Assembly (NCBI GenBank): GCA_020726505.1
Contig: JAHLEZ010000005.1
Coordinates: 930,001-994,000, forward strand
From: Leptodontidium sp. MPI-SDFR-AT-0119
Taxonomy: Eukaryota; Ascomycota; Leotiomycetes; Helotiales; Leptodontidiaceae
Reading direction: 5' to 3'
DNA: 64,000 nt
Shown here: positions 45,530-55,108 of the stretch, in pieces
Numbering within the stretch: position 1 is the first letter of the stretch
Layout of the letters: every line of letters begins with the position of its first letter
Notes under the pieces: generated by a model
What the model saw: the letters and a program-made list of their open reading frames with translations, nothing else
Database searches by the model: none
Told to the model about the DNA's origin: nothing
Position numbers and translations under genes: made by a program

Positions 45530-46327
45530 ATGCCTACGGAAGACACCATAAAAGGAGTTCTTGATGCGCCATATCAAGACTTTATTGCGTCGTATGTTGT
45601 GCAAAGCCCTGTAATATGTCTCTTGCTAACTCGAGACCTCAGTTTCCTCCCGCTCTACTCTAGTCCTTGCGTCACAGTTCGAATTGGATCTGCAGGTCCT
45701 GAGTATAACATCTCGAAGGATATACTCTGCAAGCAGTCCTCATATTTCGCAGCAACATTTGAAGGAGGGTTCCAAGAAGAACAAGATCAATCAACGACTC
45801 TGACTGAGGAAGAGGGCGTCGTTTCAAAACGAAGCTTCGAAATACTGATTCAGTGGCTTTATCTTGGTCGAGTCCTCTTTAACGAGTCGACACCGACGGA
45901 AAATATTACTGCAGCTATCGAGTTCGTGAGACTTGCAGATATGTGCGGCGTTACTGGGATGGAAATTGTAATGGCCGAGCATATCAAGGCTATCCTCCTG
46001 GCCAACCCAGCTCCAGAAGGCATCCAGGGTCGTCGGGATGTGAATACCAACACTTATTGTCTTATGGGTCAGCATATGACTTCAGCATTTCTTCTGCCTG
46101 ACGGCCATCCAGTTCGCAAGGTTCTAGCAATTGCAGCAGTCGAGGGATATATACGACTTAACCATTACAAATTTTTGAAAGAGATACGCACCTCTCCCAA
46201 CTTTGCAGTGGATCTTCTTCTTGAAGTAAAGGAGACTCTGAAGACAGTGACTTCCGGCGAGCCTAATATTACTTTCATAGAGCCTTTCAGCGGCAAGACA
46301 TTACCATTTATCACTGAAAGCGCTTAA
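45530..46327 (+). CDS. BTB/POZ-domain protein
   Basis: Fungal single-domain BTB/POZ protein, about 248 aa after splicing. Exon 1 45530-45591, intron 45592-45642 (GTATGT donor, TTGCTAAC branch, ACCTCAG end), exon 2 45643-46327. The intron is a multiple of three without stops, so an unspliced 265-aa reading also stays open; a later acceptor at 45663 is possible. The BTB core reads VTVRIGSAGPEYNISKDILC, SSYFAATFEGGFQE, then FEILIQWLYLGRV and FVRLADMCGV. BTB folds mediate dimerisation and often Cullin-3 binding; which applies here cannot be seen. No BACK, Kelch or MATH domain. Divergent from the 2EXR gene. Confidence 0.8.
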   Translation: MPTEDTIKGVLDAPYQDFIASYVVQSPVICLLLTRDLSFLPLYSSPCVTVRIGSAGPEYNISKDILCKQSSYFAATFEGGFQEEQDQSTTLTEEEGVVSKRSFEILIQWLYLGRVLFNESTPTENITAAIEFVRLADMCGVTGMEIVMAEHIKAILLANPAPEGIQGRRDVNTNTYCLMGQHMTSAFLLPDGHPVRKVLAIAAVEGYIRLNHYKFLKEIRTSPNFAVDLLLEVKETLKTVTSGEPNITFIEPFSGKTLPFITESA

Positions 46328-46958
46328 AGGGAAGAGGTAGTTAGACGCTTTACGGCAAGGCTAACCGGGATTGGAAGTACCGACGAGGGTGGTTGGCATG
46401 ACATGAAACTGCACGCTATAGGAGCCACGAGGCCGATGATAATCTCTAGCATAGTACGGAGGCTCGAAAGCTTGGATGAGACCTCTTTGTAAGTGTTAAG
46501 AATTTATCAGAGCTCGGTGGTGGACCTGTGGTAAGGGAATTCTGTTACGCTATAATCGGAGACTATGGGGTAGAACAGGCACAAGCGTAACGATGCGAAC
46601 GTAATTTTCTAATGAGAGAGGTTCAGAGTATTCAGGTGTAGCTACCGGGTAAAGATCATGTTAAATATAGAATATTTCTATGTGTGCACAAATTTTGAGT
46701 TGTTTAAAGTCAAAGTACCCCTCAAATTTCTCGGCATGGTGGGTTTCTCGGTAAGTAGGGAGGGACGGTTACAAGACATCAATTCCTTTGTAAGAAAGAT
46801 CGGCGAGTTTGATGCATTCCGTACAGTACAGATGGCTGTACTTTTTGACGAGGTTCTCTTAATTTAGTTTGGGTTCGTTCAGTTTATCCTGAAAGCGTTT
46901 CAATATGTCGTTTTCGAGGAGAGGAGATTCAAAACTCGGTGTGACAGAATATCACTAG
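46328..46958. other. Intergenic, nothing recognised
   Basis: 3' flank of the BTB gene. No supported gene. Confidence 0.45.
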
Positions 46959-47390
46959 ATGCCTTCTTATTCCCCGATGAGTTACGAGGAAGCGGACCAG
47001 AAAAGAAAGCCATTAATCGACATCTGCAGTATATGACAGGTTTCCATCCAACCTTCTTCAGGCTCCTCGCCAAAGTCCGCATCAGCACCTAGGCTTCTAC
47101 CAACGAGTAGGATCCCGACCTCAGGAATCATAATCACAATTGAAGTAAACCGGCTCCCTATCCTGGAGTCCAAAGAAGCACCGCCTCATCCACCCTGGAT
47201 CGTATACGCTACACCTCCTTCATCTGCCGCCTCCGCGACCGCGATCACGCCGTACGGCTCACGTTCCCGAACCGACGGTCGCGAAGAATATGAACTGCGC
47301 TTCCCAGTACGATCAGAATTAAACAACAGAGAGAATGACCTTCCAAGTCAAGTGACAAGGTTTGATCCTAGACGGGTATTATTTATTTAA
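46959..47390 (+). pseudogene. Orphan frame interrupted by one TGA
   Basis: Not recognised. From ATG 46959 the frame gives MPSYSPMSYEEADQKRKPLI and more, meets TGA at 47034-47036, then stays open for 117 further codons to TAA at 47388-47390. The second part is Ser/Pro-rich at first (SSGSSPKSASAPRLLPTSR), then IIITIEVNRLPILESKEAPP and an acidic/basic end. With an ATATGACAG acceptor right at the stop, an intron from an unseen upstream exon is an alternative. Weakly supported. Confidence 0.25.
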
Positions 47391-48355
47391 GTTCACATGC
47401 CCTTTTCGCGCTTCATGCACACAGAAGACCTGGAAAATACAACGGCGGTTGGGGGTGGGATCCCACCAGTCCCTAAAAGACAAATCTAACTCATTGGTTT
47501 AGAAATAATACAGAACCTGCTAGGTTCAATGACCAACCCAGATACGCACGGTATGATCGCAGATATTTACTGGCTATTCGGGACATGTGCGAGCTGTTAT
47601 CGGTTTACGATAGCTTGGAGTTTGGTCAGTTTCAAGTCGAGAAGTCTAGTGCCTAACTTGGACGCGAATTCGGAAGGCTACACGGGAGCCGTCGTGAGAG
47701 GATACGGTAGTTATGCGGGCGAAAGAAGTAGCTCTAGGAGGCTGTGAATGGAGAGATTAGACAGCCCGTGCCTTGGGACCGGTGGGGATAGATGATATTG
47801 AGGAGTTGGATGGATGATGTGGCAGAGAAGGTGGAGCACAGCCATGTTATTGAAGTGGAACTGTTTTTCTCTAATTTGTCTGGGAAGGTGAAGAAAGAAA
47901 AATTATAAAGAGGGGGTTGGGTGATGGGATGATATGATGGGAAGGTAGGTATTTAATGATGCGAAGGTGCAGAGTAGCTTCTACTTTCTCGCGAGCGCAA
48001 AAAACAACGATGCCCTCCTGATGGATGGATGGAGTGTCTTTTGATAGAACTCTTCGCCTCTTGGTACCCACGATCGCTTTCTTCGTAGGACTGACCCCAT
48101 CCATCCACAGTGGGTTTCTAAGGGACTTTTGGTTGGATATGGCCCTGAATTCTTACCCCAGTAGGTTAAGTCTCACGGAGAAAGCGAGTAAGTTGAACAC
48201 TGACGAAGAGGTTTCGTTCCGATGTGAAAACAGCAGCGACAATGATGGGAGCTTTCATTAATTGTTCATCGTAACATCCACTTACATTAGAACATAAAAT
48301 ATATACATGAATTATTGCAAGAGGTCGAGAGCTGCTCTTGGCTTACACCCCCCCA

Positions 48356-48386
<31 letters not shown>

Positions 48387-48466
48387 ACGATTTCAGGGCC
48401 ACGACGCCAAATAGAGCAAATCTTGTCGATATAGCGGGACCTGGAGACAATGCCAAGTGAAAAAAT
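47391..48466. other. Intergenic, C-tract near the tyrosinase 3' end
   Basis: GGAT repeat near 48019-48033; C7-A-C29 at 48348-48384. No gene supported. Confidence 0.5.
48348..48384 (+). repeat. Poly-C tract (C7-A-C29)
   Basis: Long C run about 80 bases beyond the stop of the tyrosinase gene. Confidence 0.9.
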
Positions 48467-49743
48467 TTAGCCGTAGATGTAGCACATGTCACCATCGATG
48501 GTACTTGCCAAATCTCCAGCTGTCTTCGATCCACCGTTGAATCCCAAGTCCATGACAGTGTCGATTGTTCCGAGCTCACTTGGAGGAGCTAATGATGTGT
48601 TAGTCAATCCCCATCAGAAAGAGATTTGTTCAACTTACTGTTCATCAAAGTCAAAGTACCCGTCACCTGGTTCTTCCTGTTCTCGAAATCCAACCCTTGC
48701 CAGATGGACCAGACACGATCGACCTGAGCGTGATGAAGGTAGAAAACGGGATCTCCATTGCTGGTGAAGAGGTCACCTTGCAGCCCGCCGATGGAAGTGT
48801 GACCGTTGCCGTGGAGGCCGTTCATGCCGACCATGAAAGTATCGAGATTAGCAGACGCAATCGTGCTTGTGACATTGGCGTATTGGGAGTTAGCCATCAA
48901 GTTGGTGGGTCGGAAGTCCTCGCGAGATACAGATGGGATTGTACTCGAAAGCGGTATCTGAAAGTGGTGGTCCAAAAGGTCCAATGTTGCTAGTGAAGTT
49001 GACAAATGGGCCGTTGGTGATACAACCACCTCCAGTACCAGCGGGTACTTGTGCAAATCTCGGGGGTGATGAAGGGATAGTGAGTGTGACGGGCCCATGA
49101 GGGACAGCAAGGCCGTTACTACCGAGAGAACCGACAGCGCCAGAGAACATGGCTTGCGCAGAGATATTTCCGCCGTTGAGAGACCAATCCCAGTAAGGAT
49201 GGGAGCCAGTGTAGCCGCACTCGTCACGGAGAGCCGTCTGATATGAATGCATGAGGTAGCGGTGCCATGGCAAGAAGTAAACCTGTGGAAGTCAGTAGGA
49301 TGCATTAGGTTTCGAAAACTGGTACTGACACTCCAGTGAACCCAACTACTCTGGTTAACGTGCGTTGCTTGGAAGTCATCAAAACGGCTCAATGTCCCAG
49401 GAGAGACACTGGGAGGTGTGAGAGGATCTTTTGACTTCAGACAGAGAACAGCATCGGTGTAGGCGATGCGCTCAGTCAATGACAGAGCGTTCCTGCAGAT
49501 GGTAAGCAAAGAACCTGTGATAGAATCGTGGCATTTACCATTCCTTTTGACAATAACATTATCTAGCATGCAGCCAGATGTTCGATTAGCCAGAATAGCC
49601 TTCATGTTGGCGGAAGATTCTGCCTGGTAGGCATCCATCTGGTCTTTGGCAGCATCACGAGCCGTGAGTTGCTGCAAAGGAGAAGTTGGAAGAGCTTGTG
49701 CCAGGGGCAACAAAGCCAAAAGAAGGGTTTGGAGGTGCAACAT
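48467..49743 (-). CDS. Secreted tyrosinase (type 3 copper), frame disturbed
   Basis: Tyrosinases oxidise phenols to quinones and feed melanin. Proposed exons: 49743-49539, 49492-49330, 49282-48639, 48588-48467, about 377 aa. A signal peptide (MLHLQTLLLALLPLAQA) starts it. CuA site: FQATHVNQ, SSWVHWS and FLPWHRYLMHSYQ; CuB site: LHGNGHTSIGG and DPVFYLHHAQVDRVW. DECGYTGSHPYWDWS is a family hallmark, and the last exon ends DGDMCYIYG. Two problems: the first splice keeps frame only if one A is missing from an A4 run before 49539 (giving a KKEW-NALS join, as the family would predict), and one extra G in CGAGGACTTC (~48915) shifts the frame within ISR-DFRPTN. The two cancel in length. No C-terminal lid domain is seen, so a short secreted form. 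Confidence 0.8.
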
Positions 49744-49833
49744 TATGACTTGAACGGAGAGATTCAAATGAATGAGTTGAGGAAGCTCTGAATACTCTGC
49801 TGATGAGCATTTATTCTCTGGACATCGGACCTG

Positions 49834-49840
49834 TTATATA
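49834..49840 (-). promoter_or_regulatory. TATA box of the tyrosinase gene
   Basis: TATATAA on the minus strand, about 90 bases upstream of the ATG at 49743. Confidence 0.5.
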
Positions 49841-49945
49841 TCCCTTCCCCCCTTTCTCTTTTCTCATTTTCCTTCACCGTCAATACCATCGTAAATTGAT
49901 CTTGTGGAACACAGTGGAACTTGATGTCGAGAAGAGCTGCTTGCA

Positions 49946-50118
49946 GCCAAATTTGAATCCATTCTCAGAATCTGATGGTCCACTCCGAAATTGAAGTAGA
50001 ATTGCTTCTCGCCGTCTTTGAATCCATTTTTATGGTCCACACAGATATTGAAGCTTCTTTTTTGGTCCTAAGAAGAAGGTGGTTAAGCGTGCAGCATATC
50101 TTGCAGCATATCTTGCAG
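49946..50118 (+). repeat. Short imperfect tandem duplications
   Basis: TTTGAATCCATT ... ATGGTCCAC ... ATTGAAG occurs twice (from ~49950 and ~50019), followed by a doubled gcagcatatctt at about 50091-50115. Together they fall in a 90-codon open frame (49975-50247) that I do not call a gene. Confidence 0.6.
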
Positions 50119-51241
50119 GAAGAATCGATATCGAACCCCAAGCTTCCTTTCACGGACTCAACGAAGCACTTATATGGGGAATCCAGACAGCTCTTCCTGG
50201 AAGCTTTGCATCTTGGCGCTTGTCATGTTCGGCAAGTGACTAGTTAACATGGACAAGACCTCCACAGCATGGCATCGGCCCCGCTACGGATCTACTCCAT
50301 TCCCAGCCGGGAGATCTTAATTACTGATCTTGACATATGCCAGGTCGGCGGTGAAGAACAGTGAGATTCAAAAGTGAGCAAATGATTCACGCTTTCGCTC
50401 CAGCTAGTAGCTATGCCATTAATAGAAGCAAATAGCAGAGGATATCTAATGAAAGAGCATTTAAGTTTGCTACATCGAATTTACACTTCGGGGCGAAGAC
50501 GACAAAGCCAAGCGAGTCCGAGTCAGACATGCAGAAAGAGTTGGTCCACTTTTGTTCCTTGAAGTTTAAATGAACCCCCACGCGCGCAGCCATGTCATGC
50601 TGTATGTAAAATGGGGGTTCTCCTTGTTGATTAAAGCTGATCAAGATGACAAGTCGAAAAACGCACCGGGCCGAGGCGGCGACAGGCATGGCTGCATCGG
50701 ACGAACGCCAAAAGCAGTAATATTTAAGTCAAGGAATTGATTAGCATGTGGTCTTCCAAACTTGCATCGGGAGAGCCGGATAGGAATGTGGAAACTTTGA
50801 AATAATCACGTGTCATTTGGCTGATCTGAAAGAAGATTTCTCGGCTGGGTGGGCGTAGATGCAAATCTGTACTCGTTCTGTGCTATGGCTTGCACCTAAC
50901 GACGGGCCGCAATTCGGCAAGGCTTACGGCGTACTAACAAAGCCCTGAAGCTTATACTTAATATTAATTGGAAATTTAGTTTTGCACGGGATGAATGGGA
51001 ATCGAATTTGGGTTGGGTTTTGAAGTGTTTCAATTAAGACAGAATACCACAAGAACGCCTTCGTACCTTTGCTCGCAGCCATAAGTTACAGAGAAAGGAA
51101 AGAACTAGAACGATAAAGCAGAAAGAACAAGGGGTGATTAAGGTGCGACGACTTACCTGTCTCAAGAGTCGGACAGGCATCGGGTAGCTGGTCTACCATT
51201 GGAGCACTCATCTGCCAATGGGTGTCTGTGGCAGAGGCTTT
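50119..51241. other. Intergenic, nothing recognised
   Basis: Between the tyrosinase promoter and the 3' end of the minus-strand knuckle gene. Confidence 0.45.
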
Positions 51242-51769
51242 CTAGCGCATTTCTCTGTCTGACGCTGGACGACAGTCTTGCGGAGTCTCATCAGAAGGCC
51301 GAGAGGAACGGTCGTCAGACGGTGCCGCGAGACGGTCACTCTGGTCACTTTGGTCAGGATTGATGGCTCTGCGGCCTACCTCCTCCGGTCCTTCACCAAT
51401 AGGATTGGATGGGAGAGTAGCAGCTCTCCGCTTCAACCACATGCCACGTGGTCTGGGGTAACAAATATCGCAAGTCCATAGTGGTGGTGATAGATCCTCG
51501 AGCATCGGCTCACCCTCCGTACCCGGGCTGATACGATATCGTCGGGTCACCCAGGCGATATTTTCCCTAAAGCGAACACATCGGCAGAGGATGCAACTGT
51601 AATCGAACTTGTAGTACAGTGTTCCTTCCTGAACCATGCGGCGAGAGTTGGTGTTGGGGTAGGGCTCCCACATGCTGTTTGGAAAACACTCGGCACATGG
51701 GTAGTCCTCTAACAAGTTGAGAGGCATGACTGCCTCGCAGCGGCCGCAAATCAAAGTTCCGGTTTGCAT
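51242..51769 (-). CDS. CxxC-knuckle orphan protein A
   Basis: Family not known to me. Single exon, 175 aa, ATG at 51769. Four CxxC pairs: C8/C11, C25/C28, C59/C62 and C100/C103. The second and fourth are each followed by aromatic-Pro and a Met-Trp (CAECFPNSMW, CDICYPRPRGMW); the third is preceded by an aromatic residue (FDYSCILC). This gives two zinc-site-like modules, each pairing one CxxC with one CxxC-(F/Y)P. The C-terminal ~60 residues are acidic/Ser-rich and disordered. The divergent neighbour at 52251 has the same layout. Probable zinc-binding, intracellular protein (no signal peptide); role unknown. Confidence 0.7.
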   Translation of the reverse strand: MQTGTLICGRCEAVMPLNLLEDYPCAECFPNSMWEPYPNTNSRRMVQEGTLYYKFDYSCILCRCVRFRENIAWVTRRYRISPGTEGEPMLEDLSPPLWTCDICYPRPRGMWLKRRAATLPSNPIGEGPEEVGRRAINPDQSDQSDRLAAPSDDRSSRPSDETPQDCRPASDREMR

Positions 51770-52250
51770 CGTGAGCTACAGAAAGGTTGGATGATTTCAT
51801 TTCAATTCAAACCCCCGCCAACTCTGATGCTTCGTAAAGAGCCTATGCCGCCCTGTTCAGGATCTTTGCTTTGTCCTAACCTCGAGAACAGAGCATCGAA
51901 CACCAGTCCTATCTATACCCTGACCCTAGTTGGAATCAACCTGGCGCGGTCGTGGCTAGCGACAAGCTCTTCATTGTCTCCTTGTTCAGAGCTTGACTTG
52001 TTGACAACCAATCGCCACGCTCTTTTCAAACACAACCCATTCATGGGCGGCATATTACAAAGAATACAATGCTCCTGACGTGAAAATAACTGAACAAAAT
52101 TCTGAACTCCCGCAAATCAGCTGTTCTCCTTGCGGACAGAAGAACACCAAATATCAAACACAACACTGACTCGATTTGACCGCCTATAAAAGCTCAATCA
52201 TGGCTGGAACTACTCCATAGGTCATTCTAAACACTAAAATCATCACCATC
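51770..52250. promoter_or_regulatory. Bidirectional promoter between knuckle genes
   Basis: The 481 bases between the ATGs of the two divergent paralogues. TATAAAAG at 52185-52192 serves the plus-strand gene. No clear TATA for the minus-strand gene. Confidence 0.5.
52185..52192 (+). promoter_or_regulatory. TATA box of knuckle gene B
   Basis: TATAAAAG, 59 bases before the ATG at 52251. Confidence 0.6.
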
Positions 52251-53162
52251 ATGTCGCCAGCCAACCTTAATCCAGATTCAAGCGCTTCAGCTGCCTTGGA
52301 ACCCCCATTCAAATGTAACCGTTGTGGTTACACTCTACCTAGACTAGGGGATAAACTTCTTAGACCAGAAAGTAAGTTTCATCTCCAAGCTGTGCTTGAT
52401 CTCGCTTGCCCACAGTGCTATCCAAATGGACATTGGAAATTGAAGCGAACTGCAGTCCACAAGCCTCAGGCGGATCCAACCAACTTGAATGTATACAAGC
52501 ATACAGAACAGAGCTTCGAGTATCGCTGCCAAATCTGCACGACTCAACTCTGGTACACGAGATACCAACGTACAAAAGAGGATTGCGGTAACATTACGAA
52601 AGATCCAGATCCGCCAAGACACCACTGTCCCGCCTGTTTTCCACAGCACATGTGGAAGCTGGACAATGAGGATGAGTTACGGAAATTCGGGCCTAGAATC
52701 GAGCGTTTCAATCCAGACGATCCCCTTCCAGAGCCATTCTCTGGCTGGAAAATTTGCGAGCCCATGCCTTACGGCAACAAGGAACCAGTATGGTGGTATC
52801 TGGTCCCGTGGCCCCTCGGCCGAATTTCCGACGGCCAGGTCCTTCAAATTGAATCGTTTCCATTTGTCTCCCGCTCAGGCCCTCCTGGACCCGATCCGGA
52901 GACGCGTGACATCTGGAAGACCTACAACCCGTGGATTGCACAATCGACCTACCCTCCGGATTGCGAGCTTCCTGAATCTCCTCGGGGGACAAGACGAGAT
53001 CCCCTAGACTCGGTTTCTATGCAAAATCCTTCTCCTGATGCTCTAACTGTCTTGCCCAACGGTGAGATCGAGGGAGATGACGTATCCTCCGGCGAAATTT
53101 CTCCCACTCGAAGAGACTGGCAGACTTACAACAATTGGGTCGAGGGACGTCATTCGGAGTAG
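52251..53162 (+). CDS. CxxC-knuckle orphan protein B
   Basis: Paralogue of the divergent neighbour at 51242-51769. Single exon, 303 aa. Cys pairs at C22/C25, C53/C56, C93/C96 and C126/C129. Pairs two and four read CPQCYPNGHW and CPACFPQHMW; pair three is preceded by FEYRC, as in protein A. Spacings inside each module differ from A (27 against 13 residues between pairs one and two), so the pairs, not the loops, are conserved. The C-terminal half is new: WWYLVPWPLGRI, then two D-x-W-(K/Q)-T-Y-N-x-W repeats (DIWKTYNPW, DWQTYNNW) around residues ~225 and ~292. No signal peptide. Likely zinc-binding; function not known. Confidence 0.75.
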   Translation: MSPANLNPDSSASAALEPPFKCNRCGYTLPRLGDKLLRPESKFHLQAVLDLACPQCYPNGHWKLKRTAVHKPQADPTNLNVYKHTEQSFEYRCQICTTQLWYTRYQRTKEDCGNITKDPDPPRHHCPACFPQHMWKLDNEDELRKFGPRIERFNPDDPLPEPFSGWKICEPMPYGNKEPVWWYLVPWPLGRISDGQVLQIESFPFVSRSGPPGPDPETRDIWKTYNPWIAQSTYPPDCELPESPRGTRRDPLDSVSMQNPSPDALTVLPNGEIEGDDVSSGEISPTRRDWQTYNNWVEGRHSE

Positions 53163-54274
53163 GTGAGTGATGTCTTTATTCTATACGTACTTTCACGTGT
53201 TTGCAAATCTTTGAGTCCGAGCGAGCAAGTGGATTTTGGAAATTAGAGCTACTCAAGCAAGTAAACAACAATAATTGAACCCCTTTCCACACCAGAATGA
53301 ATTTTCATATGCTATAGTGATACTTCGACGTCATGAATATTAAATGTGCAAATAATCCAAGTAAAGATTATGCTCAGATTGACAGTAACTAGTGTTGTCT
53401 GAGATTCAGGGCTTAGATGACTGTATTCGCTTCCTATCACCTTCGATCCTTTAGTCCCATCAGGAAAGGAGGATCCGTCACTCCAGCTCAATGCCAACCA
53501 TTCATTTTCACGCCATATACCCGCATCGTGATCTTATGTGAGCTCCCCTCAATTTAACTCCTCATGCTCAAAATCCTATCTGTCACCGCTTGTCGGAGCT
53601 GTCGTTTCTGTTCAGGGGGCTCAGCTCGCCTATCCAGCGACCTTTACTACTCTATTCAATCATTCTGTAGATCTTTCCGGAGATCACTGACAGGTTTTGC
53701 AGGGCATGACCTACTGTTGCTGTCACTTTTAATTGGAAGCAAATCTAACAAAGGCTCCGCTTTCATTATCAACTAAGCCTATTGTTCGTCTTTGTTCTGG
53801 GACCATTATCAACAAACCATCACTGAAACAAAACAGAGTGGCCCCTATGGTAGCCAATCAAAGCACGTCATCTTCAAGTAAAATATTCACACATAACTCC
53901 AAATGCCAAGTGCGGCTCTGCTCCGCGTGTGATTCCTCAGCTCGGCACGTCTCCGTACCCAATGGTCCAATGGGAGGTCCTTGGATTCAGGAGCTTCCCT
54001 CGTGATTTTTTTTAGACGCAAATCAATACTCCTACCACTACTATTACTATCATGCCATGAAGTATCTTCAAGCTTGTTCATGGTGGCGCAATCTGTTCAG
54101 AAACATGCACAGAAAACTTTGTTGTCGAAAACAGACAAGTAGCAAGGGTATAAAAGAGACTCGAATCCACAAGGACTAGAATATCCGTGCCGCATAGCAT
54201 TCATTGATCTGCACACCTGTTGTTATCTTCCACGAAAACTATTGTAGACCAGCTCGATACAAATACCAACCGAA
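53163..54274. other. Intergenic, TATA box near the end
   Basis: No gene seen. TATAAAAG at 54149-54156 belongs to the next gene. Confidence 0.5.
54149..54156 (+). promoter_or_regulatory. TATA box of the 54275 gene
   Basis: TATAAAAG, about 120 bases before the ATG at 54275. Confidence 0.55.
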
Positions 54275-55108
54275 ATGTCGCATTCACAATGCTCCACTCT
54301 CGAAAAGCTCGAGGAGATCGAGCAGAGTTACCCTAATGACATGGAAAACGACGAAGATGACCCTCTAGGAGTTCTCCATCATGTGGGAAGAGCCCGCCGT
54401 GTCAGCATCTGGTCACCAGAATCTCGGCAAGTAAGAGTTTCCATCACACTCCAGGAACTTGAACCCAGTGATATCAACCTCGAGGAGTTAGAGCTAACAC
54501 CCGAAGATTCTCGATCTTCCAGTGGTTCTCCAGAGTTGCCTGCTCGCTGTCCTGAGACCCCCCGTATCCCACAAGCCCAGCTTTTATCAGCGAACGCCTT
54601 GCGCATTCAGGAGGTTCGGAAATTCCTCTCCGTTCCCGAATCCATCCCCACAAGATCTATTCCCGCATTCTTCAAAAACCATCTACGAGTTACGAATTGT
54701 CTGAATAGTGGTGTTTTTCTCACACGTGGAAGTCTCTCACCAAAACGTCCGTACGTGTGGGTAGTCGGCGCTGACCAAGAGCGTATGAACGAGATCCGCG
54801 AGAGCTTACAGTCCATTGAGTGGGAAGACGATCAGGTGAGTGAACCTGAATCTTGCGCGTCATCTGAGACTTCCGCAACAGTATCCGATGTGGGTTCATC
54901 TTCAAGGTTCTTTGACAATCTCATTGGCCTGGATGAGGAAGACGAAATTGCCTTCTGGCAAGCTGTAAACGCTTCGCGAGTAGATACCACCAAACTCGTT
55001 GAAGTGGAACAACGGCCCAGACTTCAACTCAATCCAGACTCACCCTGCCGAGTCTCAGAGCCCAGTCCTCTCCGAAAGGAGGTTTTGTCCGCTCCGATGA
55101 CGGCCTGA
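54275..55108 (+). CDS. Acidic orphan protein, 277 aa
   Basis: Not recognised. Single exon with a clean TATA box and ATG context (aaATGt). The protein is acidic (MENDEDDPLG near the start; LEELELTPEDSRSSSGSPE; GLDEEDEIAFWQAVNASR). A more ordered central part, about residues 115-190, reads IPAFFKNHLRVTNCLNSGVF and YVWVVGADQERMNEIRESLQ. No signal peptide, membrane segment or zinc motif. It lies beside the knuckle pair and has the same promoter style (TATAAAAG and no intron), which may hint at similar regulation but no more. Confidence 0.6.
   Translation: MSHSQCSTLEKLEEIEQSYPNDMENDEDDPLGVLHHVGRARRVSIWSPESRQVRVSITLQELEPSDINLEELELTPEDSRSSSGSPELPARCPETPRIPQAQLLSANALRIQEVRKFLSVPESIPTRSIPAFFKNHLRVTNCLNSGVFLTRGSLSPKRPYVWVVGADQERMNEIRESLQSIEWEDDQVSEPESCASSETSATVSDVGSSSRFFDNLIGLDEEDEIAFWQAVNASRVDTTKLVEVEQRPRLQLNPDSPCRVSEPSPLRKEVLSAPMTA

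Noticed and set aside
9213..47036. Recurrent single in-frame TGA codons as a sign of recoding (selenocysteine or readthrough)
   Set aside because: One apparent case (10098 gene) is removed by a better acceptor choice, and the others have simple mutation or intron explanations. No recoding element is visible.
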